In this document: positions 1 to 10,840 of the stretch, piece after piece
Layout: each line of letters starts with the position of its first letter
Numbering within the stretch: the first letter of the stretch is position 1
Assembly (NCBI GenBank): GCA_022828595.1
Contig: JAKGHH010000003.1
Location: 56,161,759 to 56,225,758, forward strand
From: Nelumbo lutea
Lineage: Eukaryota; Streptophyta; Magnoliopsida; Proteales; Nelumbonaceae
Direction of reading: 5' to 3'
DNA: 64,000 nt
The notes under the pieces: model-generated
Told to the model about the DNA's origin: nothing
What the model saw: the letters and a program-made list of their open reading frames with translations, nothing else
The model's database searches: none
Translations under genes and position numbers: made by a program

Positions 1-188
1 TCAGAAGGTGTGATTTTAGAGTTTAGACTAAGGATTTTGATATGGAATGCAGTTTTCTATCTAATTCCCTATTGTCTGCTCTGTTTTGTGAATATGAAGT
101 TGAGAATCTCCGTCCAGACAACAAGGCTACTCCGTTGGATGCTTTCCGGTTCACAGAGTCATCTTCTCCGGCGTGCATTACAGCAAAG
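1..188 (+). other. Leader region upstream of RIC start codon
   Basis: No coding exon is recognisable here. The stretch lies immediately 5' of the RIC start codon and is probably 5' UTR or the end of a 5' UTR intron. No TATA box or transcription start could be placed with confidence. Confidence 0.4.
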
Positions 189-1350
189 ATGAAGGGCCTT
201 ATGAAAGGGTTGAGATACTTCTCACAAATTTTTGGTATTAAAGCTGTTCTGGTTAAGAGTTTTTCAGTTTCAGAATTGCTGATTTCCCATTATGGGGTCA
301 AACTAGAACAAAACTAATGTTTCAGGCATTCATTAATGCAGAAAATAATAAGGAGCCAGAAATGCAGATTGGCTATCCGACGGACGTAAAGCATGTCGCC
401 CACATAGGATGGGATGGTCCATCCGTAGCTTCTCCTAGCTGGGTAAGCTGATCTCCATTGATAATTGAAGATTCAATGGGACTCTACTCTTGGCTTGAAT
501 TTAAACAGTTGGGTGACGTTGGGTTTCATACTAGTGCTTTGAGTGTGAAAATTTGTGATGCCAAATTCTACAGATGAACGAGTTTAAGCAATCGCCTGAG
601 TCTTCGGCACCTGCAAGTATTGCCGGAGAAGACAGGGAGACCAATGCGGCAAAATTAACTCCTCAAGGTTTGCATTAACTCCCATTCCCTTTCTGTATTA
701 TTTCTCAAGCCTGTGATAATCAGCTCATACTGTAATTCTGCATATGGTGTTTTATTTTGTTTGACAGAATCAAAGGCCAATGCACCGAAATTAACCTCTC
801 AAGGTTTTGTATTCAGTCCTTTGCACTCCCATTCCCTTTCTGAATTATTTCTCAAGCCTGTGATGATCGGCTCATACAGTAATTATGCATACGGTGTTTG
901 GGCTTCTTGACAGATTCAAAGGTCAAAGACGTGCCGCTGGAATTGCCAAAGCCATCGAGGCGTCACAACTCAACCGGAATATCCTCATTCAATTCCTCCA
1001 GCCAGGAGCAGGGTGGCGAGGGATCACGGCGTTCAAGGCGTCGTCCGTCCATGGGTGGCTCGATGGACTCCGCCCCGGATTTAACCGATGGGACCAAACA
1101 ATCAAGGAGGCACCAAAGGACAGGCTCTATTGGGGATCCATCAGCGTCGGACCCGCCTGGTCTCCCAAAGAAGGCTCATCGTAAGAAGTCCAAGGGTGGT
1201 GGCGGAGGCGCATCTATAAAACCATCTAGATCAAAAGCTCCAGCAAATGGCGATGGGATTGGGTCTGAATTGCAGAGCACTGACCCATATCCAACCTCAG
1301 CTTCAAATCCACATGGAGAAGATGAAGAAGATGAAGACGAAAGGACGTGA
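189..1350 (+). CDS. ROP-interactive CRIB motif protein (RIC), five coding exons
   Basis: This is a plant RIC protein, an effector that binds active ROP/RAC GTPases and links them to the cytoskeleton and polar growth, usually at the plasma membrane or cytoskeleton. I read exons 189-234, 342-442, 574-667, 768-803 and 914-1350. All introns are GT-AG and the total is 714 nt, or 237 residues. The N-terminus [15 protein letters not shown] and the CRIB core ([19 protein letters not shown], residues about 25-43) are diagnostic. The first intron uses the AG at 340-341; the nearer AG at 324-325 would put a stop codon in frame. The last exon is basic, Ser/Arg- and Gly-rich, and ends in an acidic run of Glu/Asp before TGA. 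Exon 4 has only 36 nt and is a duplicate of the end of exon 3. The gene is convergent with the LRR gene at 1670. The family is certain; the member number within the family is not. Confidence 0.9.
641..923 (+). repeat. Tandem duplication of an exon end plus its intron inside the RIC gene
   Basis: Bases about 641-775 and 777-923 are two copies of one unit. Each holds an exon tail (AATGC...AAATTAAC...CTCAAG), a GT donor, an intron with shared blocks (CTCCCATTCCCTTTCTG, ATTATTTCTCAAGCCTGTGAT, GCTCATAC.GTAATT.TGCATA.GGTGTTT), an AG acceptor and the next exon start (A.TCAAAGG). The copies differ by scattered substitutions and small indels. The duplication created the 36-nt exon 768-803, which is phase 1-1 and therefore leaves the frame intact. 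Confidence 0.85.
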
Positions 1351-1669
1351 CGTGACGGGGTTTCTTCAAAATTTGTAAAGAAAGAAAGAAAGAAAGACTC
1401 ATTCGGATTTTTCCACCGGCAAATTCCTTTTTTTTCACCCGTGTTTTCTTGAATCTTCTTGTTCTAACAATTTTAACTGTTAGCCTTGCTTAGTTGAAAC
1501 CTGAAATCAAGACATTCGTTCTCTTATATGCACTATATATACTTGGCTCCAAAAAGAAAGTTTGGTTTTGAAATTTCTTCGATGTATGAAACTCAAGCTC
1601 TGAAATTTTTTCTTTTTCTTTTTTTTCTGTTTCTCTCTTTCTTTGTTTCTATGTATGCTGTAATCTGTA
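1351..1669. other. Convergent 3' intergenic region between RIC and the LRR gene
   Basis: This contains the 3' UTRs of both flanking genes. A short AAAG microsatellite lies at about 1376-1398 and T-rich runs at about 1600-1650. No further gene is visible. Confidence 0.5.
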
Positions 1670-3043
1670 TCACACCTTCAAAACACAAAAACAAAACAGT
1701 AACCCCAGGAAGCTAAGAAGATAAGATGACCGAAGTGAAGAGCACCCTGAGAAGAGAACATGATGGGAAATGGCGGTTTTGTTGCATAACTTCAAATGCT
1801 CCAAACCACTGTTACTCATAGCAGAACTGAAGCTCGCATCAACACAGAGATTAGGGTTCCCACCCAATTTGAGTTTTCCTTCAAGTTGAGCGGAAAACTT
1901 TGCAGAGAATGGAAGTCTACCACTCAACCGATTGTTCTCCAAATTAATCTCGTTCACAGACTCCAACAATCCAAACTCCATAGGCACCGTACCTTCAAGC
2001 TTGTTATTATCAAGCCCTAGGTAAGAAATGTTTGTCAAGAACACCCCCATTGACGCAGGAATTTTACCGACCAGTCCCAGACCAGAGAATCCTAGTCGCA
2101 AAATGCCCCCGAGCTTCTCCCAGATTTCCGGAATTTGTCCTCCCACGGAGTTACCGCTCAAGTACAACTCTCTCAAGCTGGGCATCTCCGCTAAAGATAG
2201 CGGAATCCCGAAGTTACCGAAAAGGTTATAGCTCAAGTCCAGAAACTCCAGTTTCTGCAACCCAAGAAGAGTTTCAGGGATTCGCCCGTCGATGTAATTA
2301 GAACCCAAATCGAGCTTCAAAAGCTCTGTCAAGTTCCCGATTGAGTCCGGGAGTTGTCCTTGAAACCTACTGTAGCTGAGGTCGAGAATTTTCAGTTTCT
2401 TCAGCTTCCCTATGTCGAGCGGAACTCCTCCACTTAAGTTGCTTCTCGTGACCGTAATCTGTTCGAGCTCGAGCATATCACCAATACTATCTGGGATTTC
2501 CCCAGAAACGTTGCTTCCAGTGAGAACTAACTTCTTTAGACGGGTGAAGTTGCCGAGTTTGCCGTTGAGAGTCCCGGCCAGAGATGGGTTTTCAATGAAC
2601 ACGAGTTCTTCCAAGCTAGAACTCAAGTTCGCGAGAAACCCAGGAAGCAAAACCTCTGTTTCATTAAAGCATTTATAGAAGAACAGCTTACGAAGGTGAG
2701 CGAAGGAGGTGAGGCGGGGGCTAAAGGTGGAATTAGAATCACAGGGAGGGTTAGGAGAGTAGTCCGAGATGTAGCCGAAGCTTAGCTCTGTAATGTGGAC
2801 AGTTCCATTACCGCTTTCATCCGTGAAATAATCGCAGACAACGCCGTGCGGAGCCGAGCTGCAGAGGTCATCAGGGAAGAGATAGCGCCACTGAATATCC
2901 GAGTTAATCGCCTCGAGCACCTGGTAAACCGATTCCTGCTCGTCGGAGCTTAGAGTCAAAATTTGCTGAGATACAACAGCGTGAGAGAAGACGACGAGAA
3001 AGACGACCGGAAAACGAAAAAACAACGAAGAAGAAATAGCCAT
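1670..3043 (-). CDS. Extracellular leucine-rich-repeat protein, PII-2/RLP29-like
   Basis: A single-exon gene of 457 residues with no kinase domain. The chosen start is the ATG at 3043-3041. It sits in a CCATGGC context and directly opens a signal peptide (residues 1 to about 26, with a hydrophobic core FRFPVVFLVVFSHAVV); the frame extends upstream but has no other ATG. Residues about 28-75 carry a conserved plant cap with SDIQWRYLFPDDLCSSAP and HGVVCDYF. From about residue 110 to 405 there are roughly ten plant-type extracellular LRRs of the LxxLxLxxNxxxGxIPxxx form, with many N-glycosylation sites. The C-terminus is hydrophobic (LLSFLGLLFCFCVLKV) and could be a GPI-anchor signal or a short membrane tail. 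Family knowledge places relatives of PII-2 and RLP29 at the cell surface, in perception of fungal endophytes or development. The exact orthology is inferred. Confidence 0.88.
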   Translation of the reverse strand: MAISSSLFFRFPVVFLVVFSHAVVSQQILTLSSDEQESVYQVLEAINSDIQWRYLFPDDLCSSAPHGVVCDYFTDESGNGTVHITELSFGYISDYSPNPPCDSNSTFSPRLTSFAHLRKLFFYKCFNETEVLLPGFLANLSSSLEELVFIENPSLAGTLNGKLGNFTRLKKLVLTGSNVSGEIPDSIGDMLELEQITVTRSNLSGGVPLDIGKLKKLKILDLSYSRFQGQLPDSIGNLTELLKLDLGSNYIDGRIPETLLGLQKLEFLDLSYNLFGNFGIPLSLAEMPSLRELYLSGNSVGGQIPEIWEKLGGILRLGFSGLGLVGKIPASMGVFLTNISYLGLDNNKLEGTVPMEFGLLESVNEINLENNRLSGRLPFSAKFSAQLEGKLKLGGNPNLCVDASFSSAMSNSGLEHLKLCNKTAISHHVLFSGCSSLRSSYLLSFLGLLFCFCVLKV

Positions 3044-5798
3044 GGGAGACACAGACGCAGTAAGGAGCTTTTTAGTAAATGGCAAAAAATGACCCTACGA
3101 AGGTTTCTGACCAGAGAAAGAAATGAAACAACTATCAAGACATGAATGGAAGGAGACGAGGAGACGACGAATTATTGTAAGGCTTTTTGAAAATTGCAAT
3201 CCTTCTCGAGTTATTTACATGGTTGCCACTGTCGTTGTTAAATGACGAAAAACGCCTTCTCGCTTCGTTGTCGGGTCAACTCAGATAGGGGGTAATAGTG
3301 TCATTTGGTGACCAAGAACTGGACGCTGTCAAAATTTTAATGAGTGTACATTCCCCGTCAGATTGTTCTTTTATTAATCGTCTACCGAACAGAAATTCTC
3401 TTTGTCTGAAATACCGAAAATGGTCTCAATCAAAGTCCTTTACCATCTCAGCCGTTGATTTAGCCTTCCCAAATAGAGGGACCCACCTCCTGGACAAGCT
3501 GATCTCCTCGAAATGGGGGTTAGACAGCTGGATTTCCTAAATTGGAAGGTACACTCGTCATTCACTCGCTCGCCAATTAGCGCTCAGCCAGAAAATTCTT
3601 CTCTCTAGTACTATGTAATGACCAATTTAACCTCGCACAAATTGGAATTTACCCTTGTAAACATGGCTACATCCGTCAATATAAGCGTAATTCCCCCTTT
3701 TGTCTCCGAAGGGAAAAGAGTGTTTTGGTCTTTTGGGAGTAGTTAGTTTTCTCGCACTTCGCATGAAGCGACAGTGGAGTTGGGTTGTTGTTGGGACCTG
3801 GGCTAATGATTCAGTTCAGAAGAGACAGGATTACTGGAGAAACAGGTTGGCTTAAACGTCGAGCATGTTTCAATGAAATGAACGACTACGATCGAGGGAT
3901 GCGTTGATAAGGTTGGGGGTCGTTAAGGGAGATGCCGAGATGGGAGAACTGGTGTCGGAAAACGTGATGCTGCGGTGGCAGTGTGGCAGAGGGAGAAGGG
4001 AGAAGGCGTAGCCGACCACGTCCTGCATGCAGCCCGCCACCAGGGCGGTACAAATGCATTGGGCCTACGTGGCAGCAGACCACGTCTCCGTTGTAAGCCA
4101 CTGCCGTTCTGATTCAAATATCAACCTTTAGTGGGGCCCATTTCATGGTGCTTAGGACAGCTTCCAATAATACTCCGAGAATCACTGTCGTGAGAAATTG
4201 GCAAGCTGTTGATAATTGTACAGAAGTGATGATAAACATAGTCCCACATAGCCCTTGGATTTTGAAATGGAGTGGGGATTGGTGAGGGGTATATAACTAT
4301 AATATAATAGTGGTAAGATCAAATCCAGCTTTATAACCGTTAGGGCTGCTGTGATTAGATGGTTGACGACGATCACTTTTGCTTGATACGACTGAAAAGT
4401 TAAAACACCATAGTTATCCCTGCAGGCTTCCCATTAGAAATGCATTGTCGTGTGATGCTGATCTAATGGTTAGATTGGATGCATAGTGCGAGTACGCAGG
4501 TGGCGGGGTCACCCCCACCCGCAATGGAAATGAGAGGGTAATCATTTCATCCCATCATACGACATTTGATGCCAGCCCAGCCGCCCGGCCCACGAAAAGG
4601 AGGACAAGCCCACCTGAGCAGCCGGCGTAGTTTAGCTTCAGGGTCAGTCTGGTCTGGTCTGGTGGAGGACGAAAAGGAGTAATGGAGATTCAAACAGTAC
4701 GTTGGGTTATCGAAATGGACGTGTTAGTGGGCCAGGGCTATCGCAGCAAACATCTGGGGGCGTTTTTTTAAGGGATTTTAACTGTTCAGTCCAGCTCTAA
4801 AAATCTTAGGGTTTTTGGTTCTCGGCCAAAATCCTAAGAAATCTTTTTTTAGATTTTGAAAGCGGAAAAATTAGTTAATAGAACTTTGGTTTTTAATAAA
4901 AAATCTCGTTTATTTTTAAATTTATATGAAGAATAGGGAAAAATTATTTTACTCGGTATTATTTATTCGGATAAAAATATCAATCGAGAGTAAATCAGCC
5001 TCCCATTACAACGTCTTACAATACATTCCGCGGTGTATTCAAAATATCTTCCGATAATAATATCAAAAAATAATAATATCATTATTATATCATCATTAAG
5101 AGATATTCATAATACAGGACAAAGATATGCTGTGGGATGTTGTGAGGGGCAATCTGGTGGGGCTGATTTGAATTCGAATCAGTCGGTGGGCATGTGAACA
5201 AATGTCAACCGAGTTGTCATGTTTTTATTTGGACAGTTCATGGCATCAGTATGGGTTCATTAAAACCAGCCAATTACCAAAATACCAATAGCAATGTGGT
5301 AGCCTGGTAGGGATTGCAATTGCCTAGCCTTTAGCGTAAGGGTGATCATTATTCTTTACCCGGCCCGGCCCAGCCCACTAGAAGGTAGGGATGGGAATTG
5401 TCTTAGCGTATAGGTGATTATTCTGGCCCACGGTACTAGAAAGATTTTAACCTACCACAACCCTTCGTAAATTTTGATGAAAACTAGTTTGATTGGTTAG
5501 TCTTATGATGTTGGTTGATCGGTTGTATGTTTTCTTAGTATCATATATTTCTACCATTGTAGTCAAGTCCGTTATATAATATAAAATATAAAAGTTTTAA
5601 GTTTTAAGTTTTAATATAAATAAATATTAACATATATTAATACTTAAGCCAAATCAAGTATGAAAATTGTCTTCATAAGTAAGACTTTTATTCTCATTCC
5701 CTAAACAATGTTGAACTTGAAAAAAAAAATACTCAATGATAGCATTTATATAAGGCTATGGAGATAATGGTCTATGTCCCGAAGATTTGAAGAATTAG
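3044..5798. other. Intergenic DNA upstream of the LRR gene
   Basis: The first few hundred bases should hold the minus-strand LRR promoter. A GC-richer patch at about 3940-4110 has short open frames with no recognisable protein motif. The remainder (4700-5780) is AT-rich and I see no gene in it. Confidence 0.5.
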
Positions 5799-6000
5799 CA
5801 AGGTTCAAAATATCGATATGTCCAATATGTCAGTAGGGGTGTATCAAGTGAATTGATACTTATTTTTATTGTTTTTTCTTAATTTTTTACAACCAATTTA
5901 TTGGGGCCGGTTTAAAGCTCCTCTACCTCTTAAACCGATCAGACTCCTGATATTGTAGGGGTATATCGGAGGGGTTATAGTGTTAGTACTTTGAACCTTG
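5799..6000. mobile_element. hAT-type MITE, family CAAGGTTCAAA, copy A
   Basis: Terminal inverted repeats start CAAGGTTCAAAATATCG and end TAGTACTTTGAACCTTG. Internal blocks (GGGGTGTATC, a T-rich run, GGGGCCGGTTTAAAGC, GGGGTATATCGG.GGGG) are shared with copies B (14083) and C (55348). The flanking octamers AGAATTAG and GGAGTTAT match at 5 of 8 positions, so this looks like the oldest or most decayed copy. Confidence 0.75.
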
Positions 6001-6545
6001 GGAGTTATTCAATTGAACTAGCACAAATAGGGAGAGAGAGAAATGGAGGATGGAATAAAGGAAAGTGGGTCTCAATGTGAGTAATGGGTGAGTTCTTGAA
6101 ATGGGTATGAAACCCCTATTTATAGGGTTTGGGTGACTTGCATTCCAGAAATTTATTGGACTATAATTCATTCTTTTCCTGTTCAGTCTTACCCTTATTC
6201 ACTGCACATGTTTAATCAACAAACATTCTAGAATACTCAAATTCTACAATATTTTGGCATTTAATTAAAATATGTTTATTAATTAATATTCTAGAACATA
6301 TAACACTTTAATCGGTCTAAAAAGTAGCCTGATTTGACTTGAGTTCAACCCATGTCAGTCGGGTATACGTATTTATGCAATGTCATCCTCTTACATTAGT
6401 CTCCCACTTAACTTTAGTTGCTTGTAAGCGAAGTTGAGCAAAACTTTGCTATCCACAGTCTACATTTTTTATATGAGAATGCCACGAGTTTGTTTTTTAT
6501 GGGCTTATGAATTGCGTGCAATAAAACGAATTTGTGAATTATGGA

Positions 6546-7080
6546 TAGGGTTACAATGGATCGGATTCAGATCGGATATAGCAAAATCTCATTCGATCCG
6601 ATTACTAAGAACTTACATCCGAATTCAATCTAAAATTTAATTGGATTTCAAGATTCAGATTCGAATTCGAATCTTAACAGATTCGGATTATATTTAGATT
6701 TAATTTAATTCCGCTTTAAATTTTCTAAAATATTAGAAAAATTAAAAATTTACTTATTTTTTAATTTTTATATATATTAAAGTAATATAAATATAACATA
6801 TTAAATTTATTATATATATTCATAAATAATATAATATATAAAATATATTTTTATAATTTTAAATATAATTATATAAAATTTATATATTAAAATTAATAAA
6901 TATTATAATATAATCAGATTCAGATTTTAATCAGATCGGATAAGGTCAAATCTAAATCTATCCAATTATTAATCGAATATAGATCATAACATCTAAATCC
7001 AATCCAATTACGCAAATAGATCATTTAAATCTGAGATAATCGGATCGGATATCAGATATAATATCGCATTTTCAGGCCTA
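6546..7080. mobile_element. hAT-like non-autonomous element with perfect 8-bp target duplication
   Basis: A 535-bp AT-rich element flanked by ATTATGGA at 6538-6545 and again at 7081-7088. The ends read TAGGGTTACAATGGATCGG and, in reverse complement, TAGGCCTGAAAATGCGATA. That is a weak TIR beginning TAGG, typical of hAT-derived MITEs. Repeated GGATCGGAT motifs lie near both ends. There is no coding capacity. Confidence 0.75.
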
Positions 7081-7113
7081 ATTATGGATTCATATTACCT
7101 TGTAACGGTATTT

Positions 7114-7224
7114 ACAGATTGCTTGTTGTTTACTTTGGGTCTGACATTTTTACTACTTTGGTAGAATGATGTTCACAGATTGCTTGTTGTTTACTTTGCG
7201 CCTGACATTTTTACTACTTTGGTA
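7114..7224 (+). repeat. 61-bp tandem duplication
   Basis: Two near-identical copies (7114-7163 and 7175-7224) share ACAGATTGCTTGTTGTTTAC, then TTTG.G.CTGACATTTTTAC and TACTTTGGTA. Only two or three substitutions separate them, so the duplication is recent. Confidence 0.85.
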
Positions 7225-7529
7225 ATTATTAAACCCCAAAAATATAAGGAATTTTACAAGTGATTAGTGTCTGAATTTAAGGGAAATTGAAATCAGCCTT
7301 TTCAGAAAATTTGAGCAAACCGGTCATCAAAATTTTTGAAATTTTTAAGCAAATCGACTCCCAATGTTTTTCGAAAAAAATTAAGTAAATCAATCCCAAT
7401 GCTAGCTGAGTGATAGGATTGAGTATTCGATTTGGATATCGAATTTTCTAATCAGACTCAATTTTGGATATTGTCTAATTTGATTTGACTTCAATTCATT
7501 TACACCTCTACAAATGGGCCATGGGATGC

Positions 7530-7715
7530 CAAATATGAGCAATGCCCAAAGGATTATTATCGAGTCAGAACCCCCTAAAGTTACTAGGACTTGAGTCATA
7601 GGATGCCTGAGTCATCAAGGCCCTACAATATGAGTGCTTAAAGGATTACCATTGAGTCGAAACCCCTAGAGTTACTAAGATTTAGGTCGTAAGAGGCCGG
7701 AACCATTGAGGCGTT
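7530..7715 (+). repeat. Degenerate tandem repeat, about 100-bp unit
   Basis: Two diverged copies share AATATGAG, AAAGGATTA, GAGTC.GAA.CCC.TA and AGTTACTA followed by a conserved tail. There is no coding potential. It may be part of an unrecognised older element. Confidence 0.5.
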
Positions 7716-7825
7716 ATGAATGAATGCCGCTGAGGGGTGATGCCCTCATACAGGATGTTGAAAAGCCTAACATGATAAGTTGCAATATTAGTAGCACGTG
7801 TATGTAAAATTTCAGAAATGATGGG

Positions 7826-8103
7826 GCTGTTTGGCACCATTGCTGGAGCAACGGCACCACATCAGAAAAAACGGTGCTCCAAGAAACGGACATTTGTTTG
7901 AAATCATTTTTTCATAAAAAAAAAACGGTGCTCTAAGTCACATTTCAAAAATCGGGAAACCATGGCTTGGAGCAATGCTAAATTTGGCATTTCCTGGAGC
8001 TACAATTCATTGCTGCCAACAGAGCAGTGATATGGCACTGATGTGGCACCGGATAATGGGTACCAGTGTTGAAAATGTTTTCTGGAGCAATGGTACCAAA
8101 CAG
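7826..8103. mobile_element. Short TIR element, probable MITE
   Basis: The left end CTGTTTGGCACCATTGCTGG matches the reverse complement of the right end, CTGTTTGGTACCATTGCTCC, over about 25 bp. The interior repeats GGAGCAA, GTTGCTCC and CCAGGAAA motifs in both orientations. A target duplication could not be read reliably, so the superfamily is uncertain (Tourist or hAT). Confidence 0.55.
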
Positions 8104-8260
8104 AAAAAGTTGTTGCTCCAGGAAACGTCCTACTTGGCAGCATAATTTCAAACAAAAATACTACAACATCAATGCCAAACATATACAATATTTTGCAAAT
8201 GAAGTTGTGCAAGAGAGTCATTTAGTTGTTGGAAGTCTCTAAAAATGGTAGTAATGTTTA

Positions 8261-8363
8261 GGCTCAGTTTGGAACGAATATAAATAGAAATATGTAGAGT
8301 GCAAAATTTTCTAATTTGTATTGTTTTGTATGCATTTGTATTTGTACTCCTTCAAACTGAGCC
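8261..8363. mobile_element. Tourist-like (PIF/Harbinger) MITE, 103 bp
   Basis: The termini GGCTCAGTTTGGA and, at the far end, TTCAAACTGAGCC are inverted repeats. Each is flanked by TTA (8258-8260 and 8364-8366), the 3-bp target site typical of PIF/Harbinger elements. The element is non-coding. Confidence 0.75.
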
Positions 8364-8882
8364 TTATGAATTTCATGAGAAGGTAATCACATTTTTCAAA
8401 AGTATATGATGTATTTGTTTGCAAATTGCGGTGAATATGATAATGAAAGTGTTTGGAAATAATACGGAAATCACTTTTTAAATCACAAGTATGCAAGAAT
8501 TATTTCATGAGAAAGTTGTTATATGTTTTGGATCACATATATTTTTTTTTCATAAAAGAATGTTTATACTTGAAAAGATGTCTTTGTAGGTTATGCTGTA
8601 GAGTGGCGCTGTTTAGTGAAATACAAGGTGTTTGGAATTGGAATATTGAAATACGTATTTAATGGAATATTGAAATCCTAATTAGAAAAGAAGGTTGTGT
8701 TTCTATTAGATCTGAACTCAAATTGCATACTTTCTCTGTTTTCTAATGTTAAAAAAAAAAAAAAAACGAGTGATGAGGGTGGATTTGGCTCTCCAATGAC
8801 ATTGTGGCACGTGGCATCTTAGAACAATTGGGTGACATCCGGAATCACTTAGGCAAAAATTTGCCTTAGCCAAGATGATGGC

Positions 8883-9180
8883 GACCTGGTGACTTGGCAC
8901 AGGCACCAAATTGGCAACCTGACATAGGTACCGAACTGGCGACCTGGCACAGGCGCCGAACTGGCGGCCTGGCACAGGCACCGACCTGGCGACCTGGCAC
9001 AGGCGCCGAATTGGCAACCTGGCACATGCGTCGACTTGGCAACCAAGCACAAGTTCCAAACTGGCAACCTGGCACAGGCGCTGAGCTGGTGACCTGGCGA
9101 CCTGGCATAGGCACTGACCTGGTAGCCTGGCATAGGCGCCGACCTGGCGACCTGGCACAGGTGCCGACCTGGAGACCTCG
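8883..9180 (+). repeat. 25-bp minisatellite in the 5' LTR
   Basis: About twelve imperfect copies of a unit resembling GCGACCTGGCACAGGCGCCG plus AACTG. It is GC-rich and open in several frames, which produces spurious Cys/Arg/Pro-rich open frames on both strands. The right LTR (about 11468-11600) holds only about five copies. Confidence 0.85.
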
Positions 9181-9509
9181 ACCACAATTCGGGTCGGCAA
9201 GAAGCACCTCATCTAGGGCCGACCTGCAGCACCTCATCACTAGCCGAAGTGACCTCGACGCAAGGAGAGACCTCCCATGAGAGCATGTCGGCCTGATTGA
9301 GGTCTAGGTGGTGACCTACGAGACATGCTCACTGACAAATTCAGCATGCCTATCCCAACAATCCCACGATCCTTGGAAGTTGGCCCACATACCAACCGTT
9401 ACGGAGGGTGCTCAACGTGCATGGCGGTTGCCTCCGGGAATCTCGGACCACTTAGGTGACCTCTTAGAAATCTCAGATGCGGTGCGTGAAGCCCATGCCA
9501 AACAATGCC

Positions 9510-9519
9510 TATATAAAGG
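9510..9519 (+). promoter_or_regulatory. TATA box of the 5' LTR
   Basis: CTATATAAAGG in an otherwise GC-rich context, conserved in the other LTR at 11939-11948. This is the most likely core promoter of the element. It is recognised by sequence only. Confidence 0.6.
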
Positions 9520-9715
9520 CACCAACCCCAATGACATAGGGGGCAAGTAAGCATATTCTAGCTCTCATACCTTATGATCTTTAGCTCGCAGTCTACTATG
9601 AGAGTACTGACTTAAGCATTGGAGCGACCTTGCCGAGTTAGCCACCCTGGGTCCTTTGACATTGATTCCTTCTCTAAAGAACTACAAAGTTCAACAATCA
9701 ATCCAACTCGCCACT

Positions 9716-10036
9716 AGTCAACTCGGCACCTAATATGCAGCTCGACACTCTAGTTAGTTCATCACCTAATATGCAGCTCGGCCCTCAAGCCAGCTCGGCC
9801 TTCTGGTCAGCTTGACACCTAATAGGCAGCTCGACACTCTGGTCAGCTTGGCCCTCTGGTCAGCTCGTCACCTAAAAGGCAGCTTGACACTCTGGTCAGC
9901 TCGTCACCTAATAGGTAGTTCGATACTCTGGTCAACTCATCACCTAATATGCAGCTCGGCCCTCCGGTCAACTTGGCACTTAATAGGCAGCTCGGCCCTC
10001 CGGTCAACTTGGCACTTAATAGTCAGCTCGGCCTCC
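9716..10036 (+). repeat. 36-bp minisatellite in the 5' LTR
   Basis: About nine imperfect copies of a 36-bp unit alternating CAGCTCGGCCCTC.GGTCA and ACT.GGCACCTAATAGG. The unit itself looks like two related 18-bp halves. The counterpart in the right LTR spans about 12140-12420. Confidence 0.85.
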
Positions 10037-10155
10037 AGGTCCTCACCCAGCAAAATACTCTACTTCGGTTGAGTCATCAGCCACTTGGAAATAGATCGAA
10101 TGATGAGGTGCTTAGCACAAAAAGTTGGTACCTCGCCAAAAATTGATTCATCAAT

Positions 10156-10172
10156 TGGCGCCATCTGTGGGA
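10156..10172 (+). promoter_or_regulatory. Primer binding site of the LARD-like element
   Basis: TGGCGCCATCTGTGGG begins three bases after the LTR terminus. TGGCGCC followed by TCTGTGGG is the usual form in plant Ty3/Gypsy elements. The matching tRNA was not determined. Confidence 0.7.
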
Positions 10173-10607
10173 AACACTACAAAAAGCTAAGTTCTCATCT
10201 TCTAAACGGCAAAGTCCTCTTCTGCCAAAAAGCTAAGTTCTCACCGTTTAGAAACTAAAGCTCTCACTTTCTAGTTTCCATTTTTTATGAACTCAAAGAC
10301 TATGTAGGAAGTTGACGGCCAACAGACTAAGCGCTCTGCCGACTTTATATTTCAACTCAGATAAAGCCTCATCAGTCTTCTTCGCGAGGTACCCTCTACA
10401 AGATGAGATCTTCGTGGCTTCCATGGGAATTGGCGGCCAACGGACTGCACGGTCGCCCCTTGTCCGTCGAGCCTTCCAAGGCTCCCGTGCGAGTTGGTGA
10501 CCTAAAGTTAGTAGTGCTGCCCCCTTAGGTCGAGCTCCCAGTAGCTTCTTGTAGGAGTAAGTGGCAGGCGTCACTAATGAGGTTGATGCAACGCAGTCGT
10601 AGCTCTA

Positions 10608-10840
10608 AAAGTGCCAAACTGATAAAAGACCTCGGCACCACATAAGACCATGTCGTCTCTTCGGCATGGGCATAATCAAGGATAGTGGACTATGAGTCGC
10701 TCCCAAAGCCTAAGGGCTAAAGTGTCGAACTGATAAAAGACCTCGGCACCACATAAGACCCAGTCGCCTCTTCGGCATGGGCAAAACCAAGGGTAAGAAG
10801 AGTGGACTGCGAGTTGCTCCTAGAGCCTAAGGGCTAAAGT
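10608..10840 (+). repeat. Direct repeat inside the LARD-like interior
   Basis: Two copies of about 113-119 bp (10608-10720 and 10721-10840). Each contains ACTGATAAAAGACCTCGGCA, then CACATAAGACC, CTTCGGCATGGGCA, AGTGGACT and CCTAAGGGCTAAAGT. There is no coding function; the repeat may be a remnant of packaging or leader sequence. Confidence 0.8.

Larger units (their letters stand above)
8771..10153 (+). repeat. 5' LTR of the LARD-like element
   Basis: A TG...CA-bounded long terminal repeat with a TATA-like sequence CTATATAAAGG at 9510-9519. It has two internal minisatellites (25-bp and 36-bp units) and is about 205 bp longer than its partner, largely because the 25-bp array has more copies. 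Confidence 0.9.

Noticed and set aside
1796..2678. Plus-strand open frames inside the LRR gene
   Set aside because: Shadows of the minus-strand LRR coding sequence; no motifs of their own.
3886..4117. Minus-strand frames of 64-71 codons upstream of the LRR gene
   Set aside because: GC-rich patch, two overlapping frames, no recognisable domain or splice context.
8718..9280. Overlapping Cys/Arg/Pro-rich open frames on both strands
   Set aside because: They are translations of the 25-bp LTR minisatellite; every frame stays open because of repeat composition, and none has a gene structure.
8883..10036. CRISPR-like regular repeats
   Set aside because: The repeats are contiguous minisatellites without unique spacers, in a plant nuclear LTR element.
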